Assembly: GCA_028278465.1 (NCBI GenBank)
Contig: JANQEF010000043.1
Location: forward strand, 1 to 19,346
Length of the DNA stretch: 19,346 bases
Origin: Dehalococcoidia bacterium
GTDB lineage: Bacteria > Chloroflexota > Dehalococcoidia > Lucifugimonadales > Lucifugimonadaceae
Direction of reading: 5' to 3'
Part shown: positions 7,613-16,200 of the stretch, piece after piece
How positions within the stretch are numbered: the first letter of the stretch is position 1
Layout of the letters: each line of letters opens with the position of its first letter
The notes under the pieces: generated by a model
Seen by the model: only the letters and a program-made list of their open reading frames with translations
Databases searched by the model: none
Told to the model about the DNA's origin: nothing
Program-made: the position numbers and the translations under genes

Positions 7613-7741
7613 GTTTCGAAACCCTGGGGCGAGCCGGAACGTGCGCCTCGGCGCGGAGCAAGCAGGCCGACGGCCCCGGCGCAGGGATCGGCGCCTTCGA
7701 TCCACGTCGACGGTGCCGAGGGCGCTCCGGGGTTTCGCAAC
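7613..7741 (+). other. 129-nt highly foldable element, candidate structured RNA or palindromic repeat unit
   Basis: Bases 7613-7631 pair with 7723-7741 as a 19-position stem with one mismatch (7616/7738) and two G-U wobbles. A second stem, 7646-7654 with 7713-7721, adds nine pairs including one wobble. Small hairpins lie within, such as GGATCG/CGATCC at 7685-7703 or GGCC/GGCC at 7665-7675. All three wobble pairs are G-U when read as plus-strand RNA and become A-C mismatches on the minus strand, a weak hint that plus is the RNA strand. No match to a known RNA family is recognised. It may equally be a REP/BIME-like or MITE-like palindromic DNA unit. Confidence 0.45.
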
Positions 7742-8149
7742 ACTACGGGAACGGCGTCAGAGGATCTGCCCGGGTGCGGCGTGCGAGTACAAGGGGAGGT
7801 CTGCGCTCGCCGGGGTCGCAGTGAGACTGGAACTTCGACCGAATCGGAGACCAGCAAGACAGTCGCGCGTCAGTAGCGAACCGGCGCTGCGTCCCGCGAT
7901 CTCGACCGATAAGATGTTAGGGCGTTAAGCAGTGCGGCTCAGTCTCGATCGCAGCGCCCGCCAGCAACCGATGTTTGTCTGGCTATCAGCCCGTCGGGTG
8001 TGGTTCTTGCCTCGAAGGCCCAACACAGGTGTTCGAGGTTGAGATGAAGGCGTCGGCATGGCACTACGGCTGAAGTGCTCCCCGCGAACTGACCGCAAGC
8101 GTTCGTGTCACAACACGGAGCGTCGCACCAGCAGAAACGCCGTTCGGAC

Positions 8150-8224
8150 GGGCCTCTAGCTCAGTGGTAGAGCAACGGACTTTTAATCCGCAGGTCGAGG
8201 GTTCGAATCCCTCGGGGCCCACCA
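8150..8224 (+). tRNA. tRNA-Lys (anticodon TTT)
   Basis: The cloverleaf folds fully by eye. The acceptor 8150-8156 GGGCCTC pairs with 8214-8220 GGGGCCC with one G-T pair. The D arm is GCTC/GAGC at 8159-8173. The anticodon stem is 8175-8179 with 8187-8191 (outermost pair A-C), around the loop CTTTTAA with TTT at 8182-8184. A 5-nt variable loop and the T arm GAGGG-TTCGAAT-CCCTC at 8197-8213 follow. The discriminator is A8221 and CCA is encoded at 8222-8224. It stands alone; no other tRNA and no integrase lie next to it. Confidence 0.95.
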
Positions 8225-8413
8225 GTTTCAAAACGCGGCAATTCAGCGGGGCTAGAGTGGCTTAACACGGGCCTCCCGATCGCAAGTGCGTGACGCTCCG
8301 CCCTACTGATCGCAGGCACAAGCCGCCTACTGCCTACCTTGCCGTTGCGCTCGCGGTGATCCCTCCCAGCAGTCGTCGTCCAACGGCCGATCACAGCAGC
8401 CATCGCTTCGCGG
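8225..8413. other. Spacer between tRNA-Lys and the SARP gene
   Basis: These 189 bp should hold the regulator gene's promoter and leader, but I see no clear -35/-10 pair, no terminator with a T-run for the tRNA, and no gene. Confidence 0.4.
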
Positions 8414-11400
8414 GTGCTGATATCTTCCTGCCGTACGGGCTTCGCAAGGGGTGGCACCGGAGAGGCGACACTGGCGAAGAGAGGCACAACAGAGTCCCGC
8501 GGGGAACGGCCGGCACGACTCCGAGTCAGGCTGCTGGGCGGCGTCGAAATCATCCTGGACGGCCGCCGCCTCGAAGCCTTCGCCTCCGTTCGGCTGCAAC
8601 GCTTTCTTGCGCTGATCGCACTGCGGACAGGCCCGCAACCCCGCTCGCAGATCGCATTCACCCTGTGGCCTGAGTCCACAGAAAACCAGGCCCGCACGAA
8701 CCTGCGAAAACTGCTGCACGAGTTCCGGCAGGCGCTCCCCGATGCAGGCCGGTTCGTCGAGATCGAACACAGGTCGGTGCGATGGATTCAGGCGGGACCG
8801 AGCGAAGTCGATGTGCTCGAATTCCGGGCAGCGATCGCCAACGGCAACTTCGAGATAGCTGCCAACACCTACTCGGGCGATCTCCTGCCTGCCTGTTACG
8901 ACGACTGGATCCTGGACGAGCGCGAGAAGCTTCGGTCTGAGGCGCTCGGTGTCATGACTCGCCTGGCGGACGATGCTGCCGAGCGCGGGGACCACAGGTC
9001 TGCGGCAAAGAACGCACAGCGCGTGCTGGACCTGGAGCCGACCGATGAGTCGGCTGTCCGGCTACAGATGGAGTCGCATGCCGCGCTTGGTGACGCAACC
9101 GCAGCGTTGCGCTCCTACCACCGGTACGCCGAGGCGCTCAAGCGCGAACTCGGTACGGCTCCGGGAGACGAGGTCCAGGCTATCTACCAGCGGCTTCGCG
9201 CTGGCTCGACTGAGAGTGATCGGGCGCATGCCGATCGGGATTTGCCGACCGAGTCGCCGTTCGTAGGCCGTGAACGCGAATGGGATTTGCTCGACAGCGC
9301 GTGGAACGGCGTCCTGGATCGCGGGCCGCACTTTGTGCTCGTCTCCGGAGAGGCGGGCATCGGCAAGTCTCGGCTGGCCAGCGAGTTTGGCGGTCGCATT
9401 CGAGCAGATGGGCACGCGGTGGCATCGATCAGGTCGTACGAGGCCGCAGGCCGCCTGCCGTGGGGCCCGGTCGTCGAGCTTCTCCGAACGGAAGACATCC
9501 GCGGCATCATCGAGACACTCGATGCGACGTGGAAGTCGGAGCTTGCTCATCTACTGCCGGAGCTGGCAGGCGCTACGGCGCCTTCCGAGCCAACCGCTTC
9601 AGGTGAGGTGGCACAGCGTTACCGGCTGTTTGACGCGATCAGCAACGCAGTCAACGACGGACGCCCTCGCCTGCTCGTCATCGACGACCTCCAGTGGTGC
9701 GATGCCGAGACCATCGAACTGATCGGGTTCCTTGTCAGGTCGCTGACCGACGCACCGATCCTGATCGTCGGAACCGCACGCCCGGAAGAGGTCTCGGAAA
9801 CCCACCCGCTCAACGCGGTCCTCGACGCGCTGGGCCGTGACGGCGCTCTGACCACGGTGCCGCTGGAGCGACTGGACGAATCCACGACGACGAAGCTCGC
9901 ATCGAGGATTCGGAATGAGGACACGATCGATCCGGCGCTGAGTGCCCGGCTGTGGCGGGAGACTGAGGGAAATCCGCTCTACATCATCGAGGCGCTGAGA
10001 GCGGGCATCACTTCGGAAAGCGAGTTCGGCGCCCTCACGCCAACGATCAGAGCGGTGCTGCACGCCCGGCTGGGTCAGTTGTCTGAGGCCAGCCGTCGCG
10101 TCGCCGACGTGGCAGCCGTCGTAGGCCGGCCGTTCTCGGTCGACCTGATCGCGTCGGCAACCGGGTTCCCGCCGGACGACCTGGTCGATTCGATTGACGA
10201 GCTCTGGAGACGAAGGATCATTCGCGACCACGGTCCCAGCTACGACTTCAGCCACGACAAGCTCCGGACGGCTGCGCTCGAGATGGTGAGTCCGGCGCGG
10301 CGACGCCAGATTCACAGGTCAGTGGCCGAAGCGATAGAGCGCCAGCTGGGCGAGAACGCCGACGCGGCCGCAGCGCAGATCGCCGCGCACTACGACCAGG
10401 CCGGAATGGTCAGGCCGGCGATCGACGCCTACCGCGAGGCCGGGGCAAGGGCCGTCGCGGTCTCGGCGCCGGACGAAGCGATCGCCATGTTTCAGCGTGC
10501 GCTCTCACTGCTCGCCGACCTGCCGGGCACTCCGGACCGGGACCAGCTCGAACTCGAAATTCGGATCGCGCTGGGTTCGCCGCTGGTTGCTGTCGAAGGC
10601 TACGGCTCGCGGAACTCCCACCAGCTCTACGAACGTGCGCTCTCCCTGTGCCGCAAACTGCGCAGGCCGGTCGACGCGCCGATACTTCGCGGGCTCGGAC
10701 TCGCACGTCTGCAGGGCTGCCGCTTCACTGACTGCGACGACCTCGCACGGTCTCTGCTCGAGCGTGAGGATGTCGACGCGATTGCGGCGACCGAGGGCAG
10801 ATACCTATCTGGCGTAAGCGCCTTCTGGCAGGGCGACTTCGCCTCATCTCGCCGCTATCTCGAACGGGCGATCGAGGAGCGCGACGACTCTCGCCTGCGC
10901 GAGCACCTCACCTTCTACGCCCAGGACCCGAGCGCCATCTGCCTTGTGCGGCTGGCCTGGCTTGAGCTGTGGGAAGGAGATGCGAGCAAGGCTGATGGGA
11001 TGGTCCAGGAGGCACTCAAGACGGCGAGGGACATCGAGCACGACATGACACAGGCCTACGTGATCACGTACGGCGCCATAGTCGCAGCCGAGTCCGAGGA
11101 CTTCCCACGCCTGGAACAGCTGCTGGCTGACGGAGATCGGCTGTGGACACGGTTCTCAGACACGTACCTGGCGGTCGTGCTGGAGGCGCTCCGGGGCTGG
11201 ATGGCCGTTCGCGACGGAACGGTGAATCGCATCGAGAGCATCGTGGACGCGGTGGCGAGTTGCCGCGCCGAGGGAGAGTCGCTCCATCTCACCTACTTCC
11301 TCCTCCTGCTGGCACGGGCGCGAGGCACGATCGGCGAGTTCGGCCCCGGGCTCGCGGCCACACACGAGGCGCTTGAATGGACCCGGGACCACGATCAGCG

Positions 11401-11665
11401 CTACCTCGAGTCCGAGCTCTGGCGGGTCAACGGCGAGCTGCAGTTCCAGAGCGGTGAACCCGAGTCGGCCGCCGCTTCACTGCGCAACGCTGTCGAGGTC
11501 GCCCAGATGCAGAGCGCCCGCTGGCTTGAGCTGCGTGCGCTCAACTCGCTCCTGAGTCGCTTTCCCGACCGGCGAACCACGAAGCGACTCCGTGATCTGC
11601 TAAAGACGATTCCCACACGCCAGGATCTCCCGGCGTTCCGGGCGTCCGCCGAGCTGTTGAGCTAG
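8414..11665 (+). CDS. SARP/BTAD-type regulator fused to STAND/AAA ATPase and TPR-like region
   Basis: This large one-chain regulator runs to 1083 residues if the GTG at 8414 is used. Residues about 35-125 form a winged-helix DNA-binding head (LRVRLLGGVEIILDGR ... TNLRKLLHEFR). Residues about 130-265 are a bacterial transcriptional activation (BTAD) helical domain, as in AfsR/DnrI-type SARPs. A STAND/AAA ATPase follows: FVGRERE (283-289), Walker A GEAGIGKS (312-319), Walker B LLVIDD (420-425) and EGNPLYIIEAL. The rest is helical TPR-like repeat. Family knowledge suggests a transcriptional activator gated by nucleotide and ligand or partner binding. The start is unsure: GTG 8414 lacks a ribosome site, while GGAGAGG (8459-8465) lies five bases before an in-frame CTG at 8471. 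The FAD oxidoreductase 73 bp downstream is a plausible operon partner or target. Confidence 0.88.
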   Translation: MLISSCRTGFARGGTGEATLAKRGTTESRGERPARLRVRLLGGVEIILDGRRLEAFASVRLQRFLALIALRTGPQPRSQIAFTLWPESTENQARTNLRKLLHEFRQALPDAGRFVEIEHRSVRWIQAGPSEVDVLEFRAAIANGNFEIAANTYSGDLLPACYDDWILDEREKLRSEALGVMTRLADDAAERGDHRSAAKNAQRVLDLEPTDESAVRLQMESHAALGDATAALRSYHRYAEALKRELGTAPGDEVQAIYQRLRAGSTESDRAHADRDLPTESPFVGREREWDLLDSAWNGVLDRGPHFVLVSGEAGIGKSRLASEFGGRIRADGHAVASIRSYEAAGRLPWGPVVELLRTEDIRGIIETLDATWKSELAHLLPELAGATAPSEPTASGEVAQRYRLFDAISNAVNDGRPRLLVIDDLQWCDAETIELIGFLVRSLTDAPILIVGTARPEEVSETHPLNAVLDALGRDGALTTVPLERLDESTTTKLASRIRNEDTIDPALSARLWRETEGNPLYIIEALRAGITSESEFGALTPTIRAVLHARLGQLSEASRRVADVAAVVGRPFSVDLIASATGFPPDDLVDSIDELWRRRIIRDHGPSYDFSHDKLRTAALEMVSPARRRQIHRSVAEAIERQLGENADAAAAQIAAHYDQAGMVRPAIDAYREAGARAVAVSAPDEAIAMFQRALSLLADLPGTPDRDQLELEIRIALGSPLVAVEGYGSRNSHQLYERALSLCRKLRRPVDAPILRGLGLARLQGCRFTDCDDLARSLLEREDVDAIAATEGRYLSGVSAFWQGDFASSRRYLERAIEERDDSRLREHLTFYAQDPSAICLVRLAWLELWEGDASKADGMVQEALKTARDIEHDMTQAYVITYGAIVAAESEDFPRLEQLLADGDRLWTRFSDTYLAVVLEALRGWMAVRDGTVNRIESIVDAVASCRAEGESLHLTYFLLLLARARGTIGEFGPGLAATHEALEWTRDHDQRYLESELWRVNGELQFQSGEPESAAASLRNAVEVAQMQSARWLELRALNSLLSRFPDRRTTKRLRDLLKTIPTRQDLPAFRASAELLS

Positions 11666-11738
11666 GCGAACCGAAAGGGAACGGTTTCGGAACGCCCGGA
11701 AGTGCAAGCTCTCTGAAAACGAGCAAAGGAGCTCCCGG

Positions 11739-13118
11739 ATGAGCGACCCGATAAAGGTTCTGACCGACACGGTCCGCGGTCCTGTCATCACCCCGCCCGA
11801 TCCCGAATACGACGACGCCCGTTCCGTCTACAACGCTATGCACGACCGCAGGCCGAGCGCTGTGGTCCGCTGCACCGACTCGGCGGACGTGATGGCGGTT
11901 GTGGCGGCCGGGCGAGAGTCCGGTCTCGACCTGGCGATCCGTGGCGGCGGCCACAGCGTTCCCGGCTACGGCACCATCGACGATGGACTGGTGCTCGACC
12001 TCTCCAGGATGAACAGCGTCCAGGTCGATCCGGTCAAGAGGATCGCCCGTGTTGGTGGCGGCGCCACGCTGGGCGACGTCGACCACGCCACCTACCCGTT
12101 CGGTCTCGCAGCGCCCGGCGGCGTGGTGTCGACAACCGGAGTCGCCGGCCTGACGCTGGGCGGCGGTATCGGTTACCTGACCCGAAGCGTCGGCCTCACG
12201 ATCGACAACCTGCTATCGGCCGATGTTGTTCTTGCCGATGGACGGCAGGTCACGGCCAGCGACTACCAGAACGAGGACCTGTTCTGGGCCCTGCGCGGCG
12301 GTGGCGGCAACTTCGGAGTAGTCACGAACTTCGAGTTCCAGCTGCACGAGGTTGGCGATGTCGTGGGCGGTCCGCTCTTCTACAACTTCGACGATGCGCG
12401 GGCGGTGCTTGAGTGCTACCGCGACTACATCGCACGTGCGCCCGAACAGCTCGGATGCTTCTTCGGCTGGCAGATCGCTCCCGACCTGCCGTTCATCCCC
12501 AGGGACCGCATCGGCGACCTGTTCTGTGTTCTTGTCACCTGCTGGAACGGGCCTCACGAGGAGGCTGAAAAGGTCCTGAAGCCGCTACGGGACGCCGCTG
12601 AAGTGCAGACCGAGCAGGTCGGCGTCGTTTCGTTCCCGGACATGAACAGCGCCTTCGACGATCTCGTGCCCAAGGGCATGCAGAACTACTGGAAGGCGGA
12701 CTTCATATCGGAGCTGACCGATGATGCGATCACCGCTCACATCGAGCACGGGGCGAAGACGCCTCATGTGAGTTCGAGCATGCACCTGCATCCGATCAAC
12801 GGCGCGGCGCAGCGGGTCGGGCCGGACGAGACGGCTTTCGGACACCGCGACAAGCAGTTCTCACCGGTGGTCGTGGGCATCTGGTCGGACCCGGAGGACA
12901 ACGAGGCCAATATCAAGTGGGTGAAGGACTACTACGACGCTATTCACCCGCATTCCGGCAGCGAGGGTGGGTACATCAACTTCATGTCAGGGGACGATGA
13001 CGACCGGGCGCAGGTGAACTACGGGGTGAACTACGACCGGCTCGCCGCGGTGAAGAAGACTTACGACCCCGAGAACGTGTTCCACGTCAACCAGAACATC
13101 GCTCCGGCGAGTGGGTGA
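11739..13118 (+). CDS. FAD-binding oxidoreductase, berberine-bridge (BBE) type
   Basis: This 459-residue flavoprotein of the PCMH/VAO fold should oxidise a substrate using covalently bound FAD and oxygen. The FAD-attachment loop IRGGGHSVPGY (67-77) contains His72, the expected histidyl-FAD residue. The glycine-rich GLTLGGGIGYLTRSVGL segment follows. The position where bicovalent relatives carry a cysteine reads GVVSTTG, so attachment by His alone is predicted. ALRGGGGNFGVVT is the second FAD motif. The end, YDPENVFHVNQNIAP, is the BBE C-terminal signature. The ATG at 11739 has AAGGAG seven bases upstream. No signal peptide is seen, so it is probably cytoplasmic. Relatives act on sugars, alkaloids or polyketide-type compounds; the substrate here is unknown. 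It follows the SARP regulator by 73 bp on the same strand. Confidence 0.9.
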   Translation: MSDPIKVLTDTVRGPVITPPDPEYDDARSVYNAMHDRRPSAVVRCTDSADVMAVVAAGRESGLDLAIRGGGHSVPGYGTIDDGLVLDLSRMNSVQVDPVKRIARVGGGATLGDVDHATYPFGLAAPGGVVSTTGVAGLTLGGGIGYLTRSVGLTIDNLLSADVVLADGRQVTASDYQNEDLFWALRGGGGNFGVVTNFEFQLHEVGDVVGGPLFYNFDDARAVLECYRDYIARAPEQLGCFFGWQIAPDLPFIPRDRIGDLFCVLVTCWNGPHEEAEKVLKPLRDAAEVQTEQVGVVSFPDMNSAFDDLVPKGMQNYWKADFISELTDDAITAHIEHGAKTPHVSSSMHLHPINGAAQRVGPDETAFGHRDKQFSPVVVGIWSDPEDNEANIKWVKDYYDAIHPHSGSEGGYINFMSGDDDDRAQVNYGVNYDRLAAVKKTYDPENVFHVNQNIAPASG

Positions 13119-13219
13119 GCAAGTGATTTGATGTTGTTGTTAGAGGCTCGCGGACGTTTGGATAGGCGACGGGGTGATTGAAAGCCTGGATTCCGTAGCC
13201 TCGCAAAACTCTTGCTCAC
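13115..13219. repeat. Nested inverted repeats spanning the convergent gene ends
   Basis: GTGAGCAAG (13115-13123) and its exact complement CTTGCTCAC (13211-13219) contain the TGA stop codons of the FAD oxidoreductase and of the kinase, respectively. Inside lies a second pair, GAGGCT (13143-13148) with AGCCTC (13197-13202). The 97-bp intergene has no gene. A bidirectional termination or mRNA-end structure is possible, but the arms are short and far apart. Confidence 0.4.
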
Positions 13220-16200
13220 GCGCTCACGAGTTTCTTCTGCGCAAGAACTCTCTCGGTAAGTATCGGCATCTTGTAGGCGGTGGCGATCTCAAGCGCTTCG
13301 CCCTGCAGCTGCTCGATGAGAGCCCGGCTCCCGACCGGATCGGTCCGTAGCAGCATCGCTGAATAGTCCGAGCGGGCCAGTATTCGGAGTGGCGGGTACT
13401 CAGCCGCGTCCACCGACTGAATCGCCTGCTCAAACATCTTGCCGGCCGACGCCGTCTCACCCAGGACGTCGTGCAGCATCGCGATGATGAGATCGACGCT
13501 TGCGTAAGTGCCGTGCCAGAACCCGGTGTCGTACGTTCCCTGCCATGGAGTCAGCTCATCGATCAACTTCGCGGCGTGTTCGGTAAGACGGGCGATCGCA
13601 GCTATGAGCCCCGCCGAAATCAGCGTCGCCCGACCGATACTGGTGTAGCCGTCCGCTGCGTCCGGCTTGATGTCCCACCCGGTCATCTTGCTGCATGCTT
13701 CCACAGCCCGGTCAATGTGACGCCTGTTAAGCGTCCAATGGCCGAACATTGCACGGCTATCCCTGATCCTGCCAAGGACTCTCCTGTCGAGATCTTCGCC
13801 AAGTGGACCGCCTCCGCGTTCCGCCTCCATCTGCGAAACACGGGCCTCGATCTCACTCGAGTCACGGAACAAGAGTTCCTTGAACATCTTCTCGACTTCT
13901 CTTGACGTGTCAGCGAGGTCGCCCCTGGAACCGAATATGGCTGGAGGCAGATCGACCAGCGTATCCAGCCGTTCCCGGTCCGCAGTGAGGATCGCCAGTG
14001 AAAGCAAAGCGAATTCGCCCATCCAGATCGTGTTCGGGTGCCGGGACTCGTGGCCGATTGAGAAGCAGGTTTCGGCGAGGCGTTCGGAGACCTCCCTGTT
14101 TCCCACGGCTAGCGCCGCGTGGGAGGCGAAGAACGCCGCACTGCCAGCGTTGATGCGTTCGGCAACGGTCGTTGCAAGGTTCAACGCCTCATCAGCGCGT
14201 TGCTGAGATTCGTCGTACCGATTGCTCAGGAAGGCGATCTGGGCTAGGAAATGCAGTATCTGACAGGCTGTCGTGTTGAGACCGAGGTCCCTTGCCCTGA
14301 CCAGAGTCTCTTTGAGCAACCTGGATCCTTCGTCGACTCGGTCCGTCCCCGCCAGGCTGAGGGATCTCGCGTATCTGGCGTTCAGCCTCAGGGCAAGAGG
14401 CTCGTCTTCGTTCTCCAGTTTGAACGCTTGCTCACACAGCTTTAAAACGGAATCGTGGCTGTGCATATGCGCAGGCAACTCAATACTTAACTCAATCGCC
14501 TTCTCATTAAGTCCGTTCTTTGCGTAGTAATCGAAGGCTTTCTCGCCAAGCTCCCGATAGGCGAGCGTCTTCTCCTCGTCACCGTAAGTGAACTCGGCTC
14601 TTACCTGTGCAAGCTCAGCGTAGGCGTCAGCGATGAGTTCGCTGTCTACAACCGGGCAGCGGTCTTCGATGTATGACAGGTAGCGTTCGGCCTCCTCGAC
14701 CGCGAATCGCCTTTTCGCCGTTTCGCCAGCGTAGAAGTGATGCAAGATGGCCTGCTCACTGCCCAGAATCGTCTCTGCCTGTGCGAAGTGGTGTGCGAGC
14801 TGTTCTGCGTGTGCTGTTGCGGTGTCGCCGTAGTACTCCTCGAGGGCCCGGGCGATGCGGGCGTGGAGGCGGACCTTGCGGGTGAGAGAGAGCTCGTCCG
14901 TGAGCGTCTCCTCGATCAGCGCATGCGAGAACTGGTAGTGGCCGATCTCGCCGGAAAGCTCCTCGACTACACGTGCGCCCAAAGCTTCGTCCATCAGATC
15001 GAGAAGCGAGTTCTCGGTAAGCTCCTCATCGAGCTTCAGCAGCACGTCGAAGCGGAACTGGCGACCGATCACGGCGGCGGTGGACAGAAGTTCGTTACAG
15101 CGTTCCGAGAGCTTGTCGAGGCGCCTGCCGATCACCTCCCTGACACCCTCGGGGATCTTCAGCTCCCACGACGTCGCGCCGCGCTTGCTGGCCTGCCCCG
15201 ATGCGATCTCTCCCTCCTGCACCAGCAGACGAACCGTCTCCGTCATGAAGAGCGGATTGCCCTCTGTGTGCTCGTAGACAGTTGTGATCAGCTGCTCGGG
15301 AGCCTCGGTTCCAGCAGCGACCTCGATAAACCGCTCGATCTCATCACGGGCAAGTCCTCTGAGCACCACCCGGTCGAACAGCCTCTCCCTGCCAAGCTCA
15401 CCGAGAGTCATGGACAGCGGATGACGCCTGTTCAGCTCGACGTCACGATAGTTGCCGACTATCAGCAGCCGCGAATCGGAAAGCTCCCTCGCCACGAACT
15501 CCAGTAACGAAAGCGACGGCCTGTCAGCCCAGTGCAGGTCCTCCAGCATCACAACCAGGGGTTGGTTTTCGGAGGTGGTCTTCAGGAATGTGGTGATCGA
15601 GTCGAAAAGGCGGAAGCGCGCCGACTCGGGGTCTTCAATCGGCGGAGGAGGCTGGACCTCTGGCAGCGTCTGCTTCACCTCAGGCACCACCTCGGAGATC
15701 ACAGACGCCGTCGTCCCCATCTGGGAGCGCAGCAGCGTTTCCTCCGTCGCTGTCACATGGCTGCGAATCGCCTGAACCCATGGCCAGTAAGGCGGAGCGC
15801 CACCGCCTTCGTAGCTGCGGCCCCATAGCACCTGCGCCCCACGCATAGATGAGTAGGTCGCAAGCTCCTGCGCCGTCCGCGTCTTGCCGATGCCGGGCTC
15901 GCCGACAAGTGTGACAAGACGTCCCCTGCCTCCAAGCGCATCCTCGAAGGTCGACTTCAGCTGGTCCATCTCTCGCTGACGGCCGACGAACACGCCGCCG
16001 GCCATGGAATCGAGAGAGCCGAGGCCAGCCTCTCTTTCCTCTCTTTCCTCGGCGTCATCGGCGGCCGCAGATAGGTCTACAGCTTGAAGCGCCGCAAGAA
16101 CCTCTTCAGCGGAACCAGGACGTTCCGAAGGGTCCTTGGCGAGCAGCCGCATCACGAGAGCATCGAGAGCCTTCGGCACCAGACGGTTGTGCCAGCTTGG

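Larger units (their letters stand above)
7365..8149. other. Gene-poor region before tRNA-Lys
   Basis: No convincing protein gene is seen in these 785 bp. The frames present (for example 7545-7928 on plus, and the minus-strand frame running into the MFS gene) encode Arg/Pro/Gly-rich sequence with no recognisable domain and no ribosome site; they look like high-GC shadow. The stretch contains a possible MFS promoter at its left end and the foldable element 7613-7741. It also has a 12-bp palindrome GGTTTCGAAACC (7612-7623) and a 7-bp hairpin (8010-8016 with 8032-8038). The tRNA promoter must lie near the right end but is not distinct. Confidence 0.6.

Noticed and set aside
6760..7857. 365-residue minus-strand frame overlapping the MFS start
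   Set aside because: Its second half is an out-of-frame reading of the MFS gene and its first half is Pro/Arg-rich noise across the foldable element.
7545..7928. 127-residue plus-strand frame in the gap before tRNA-Lys
   Set aside because: Arg/Gly-rich, no recognised domain, no ribosome site, and it spans the palindromic element.
8150..8224. tRNA-Lys as an integration (att) site for a mobile island
   Set aside because: No integrase, no phage gene and no recognised repeat of the tRNA 3' end elsewhere in the window.
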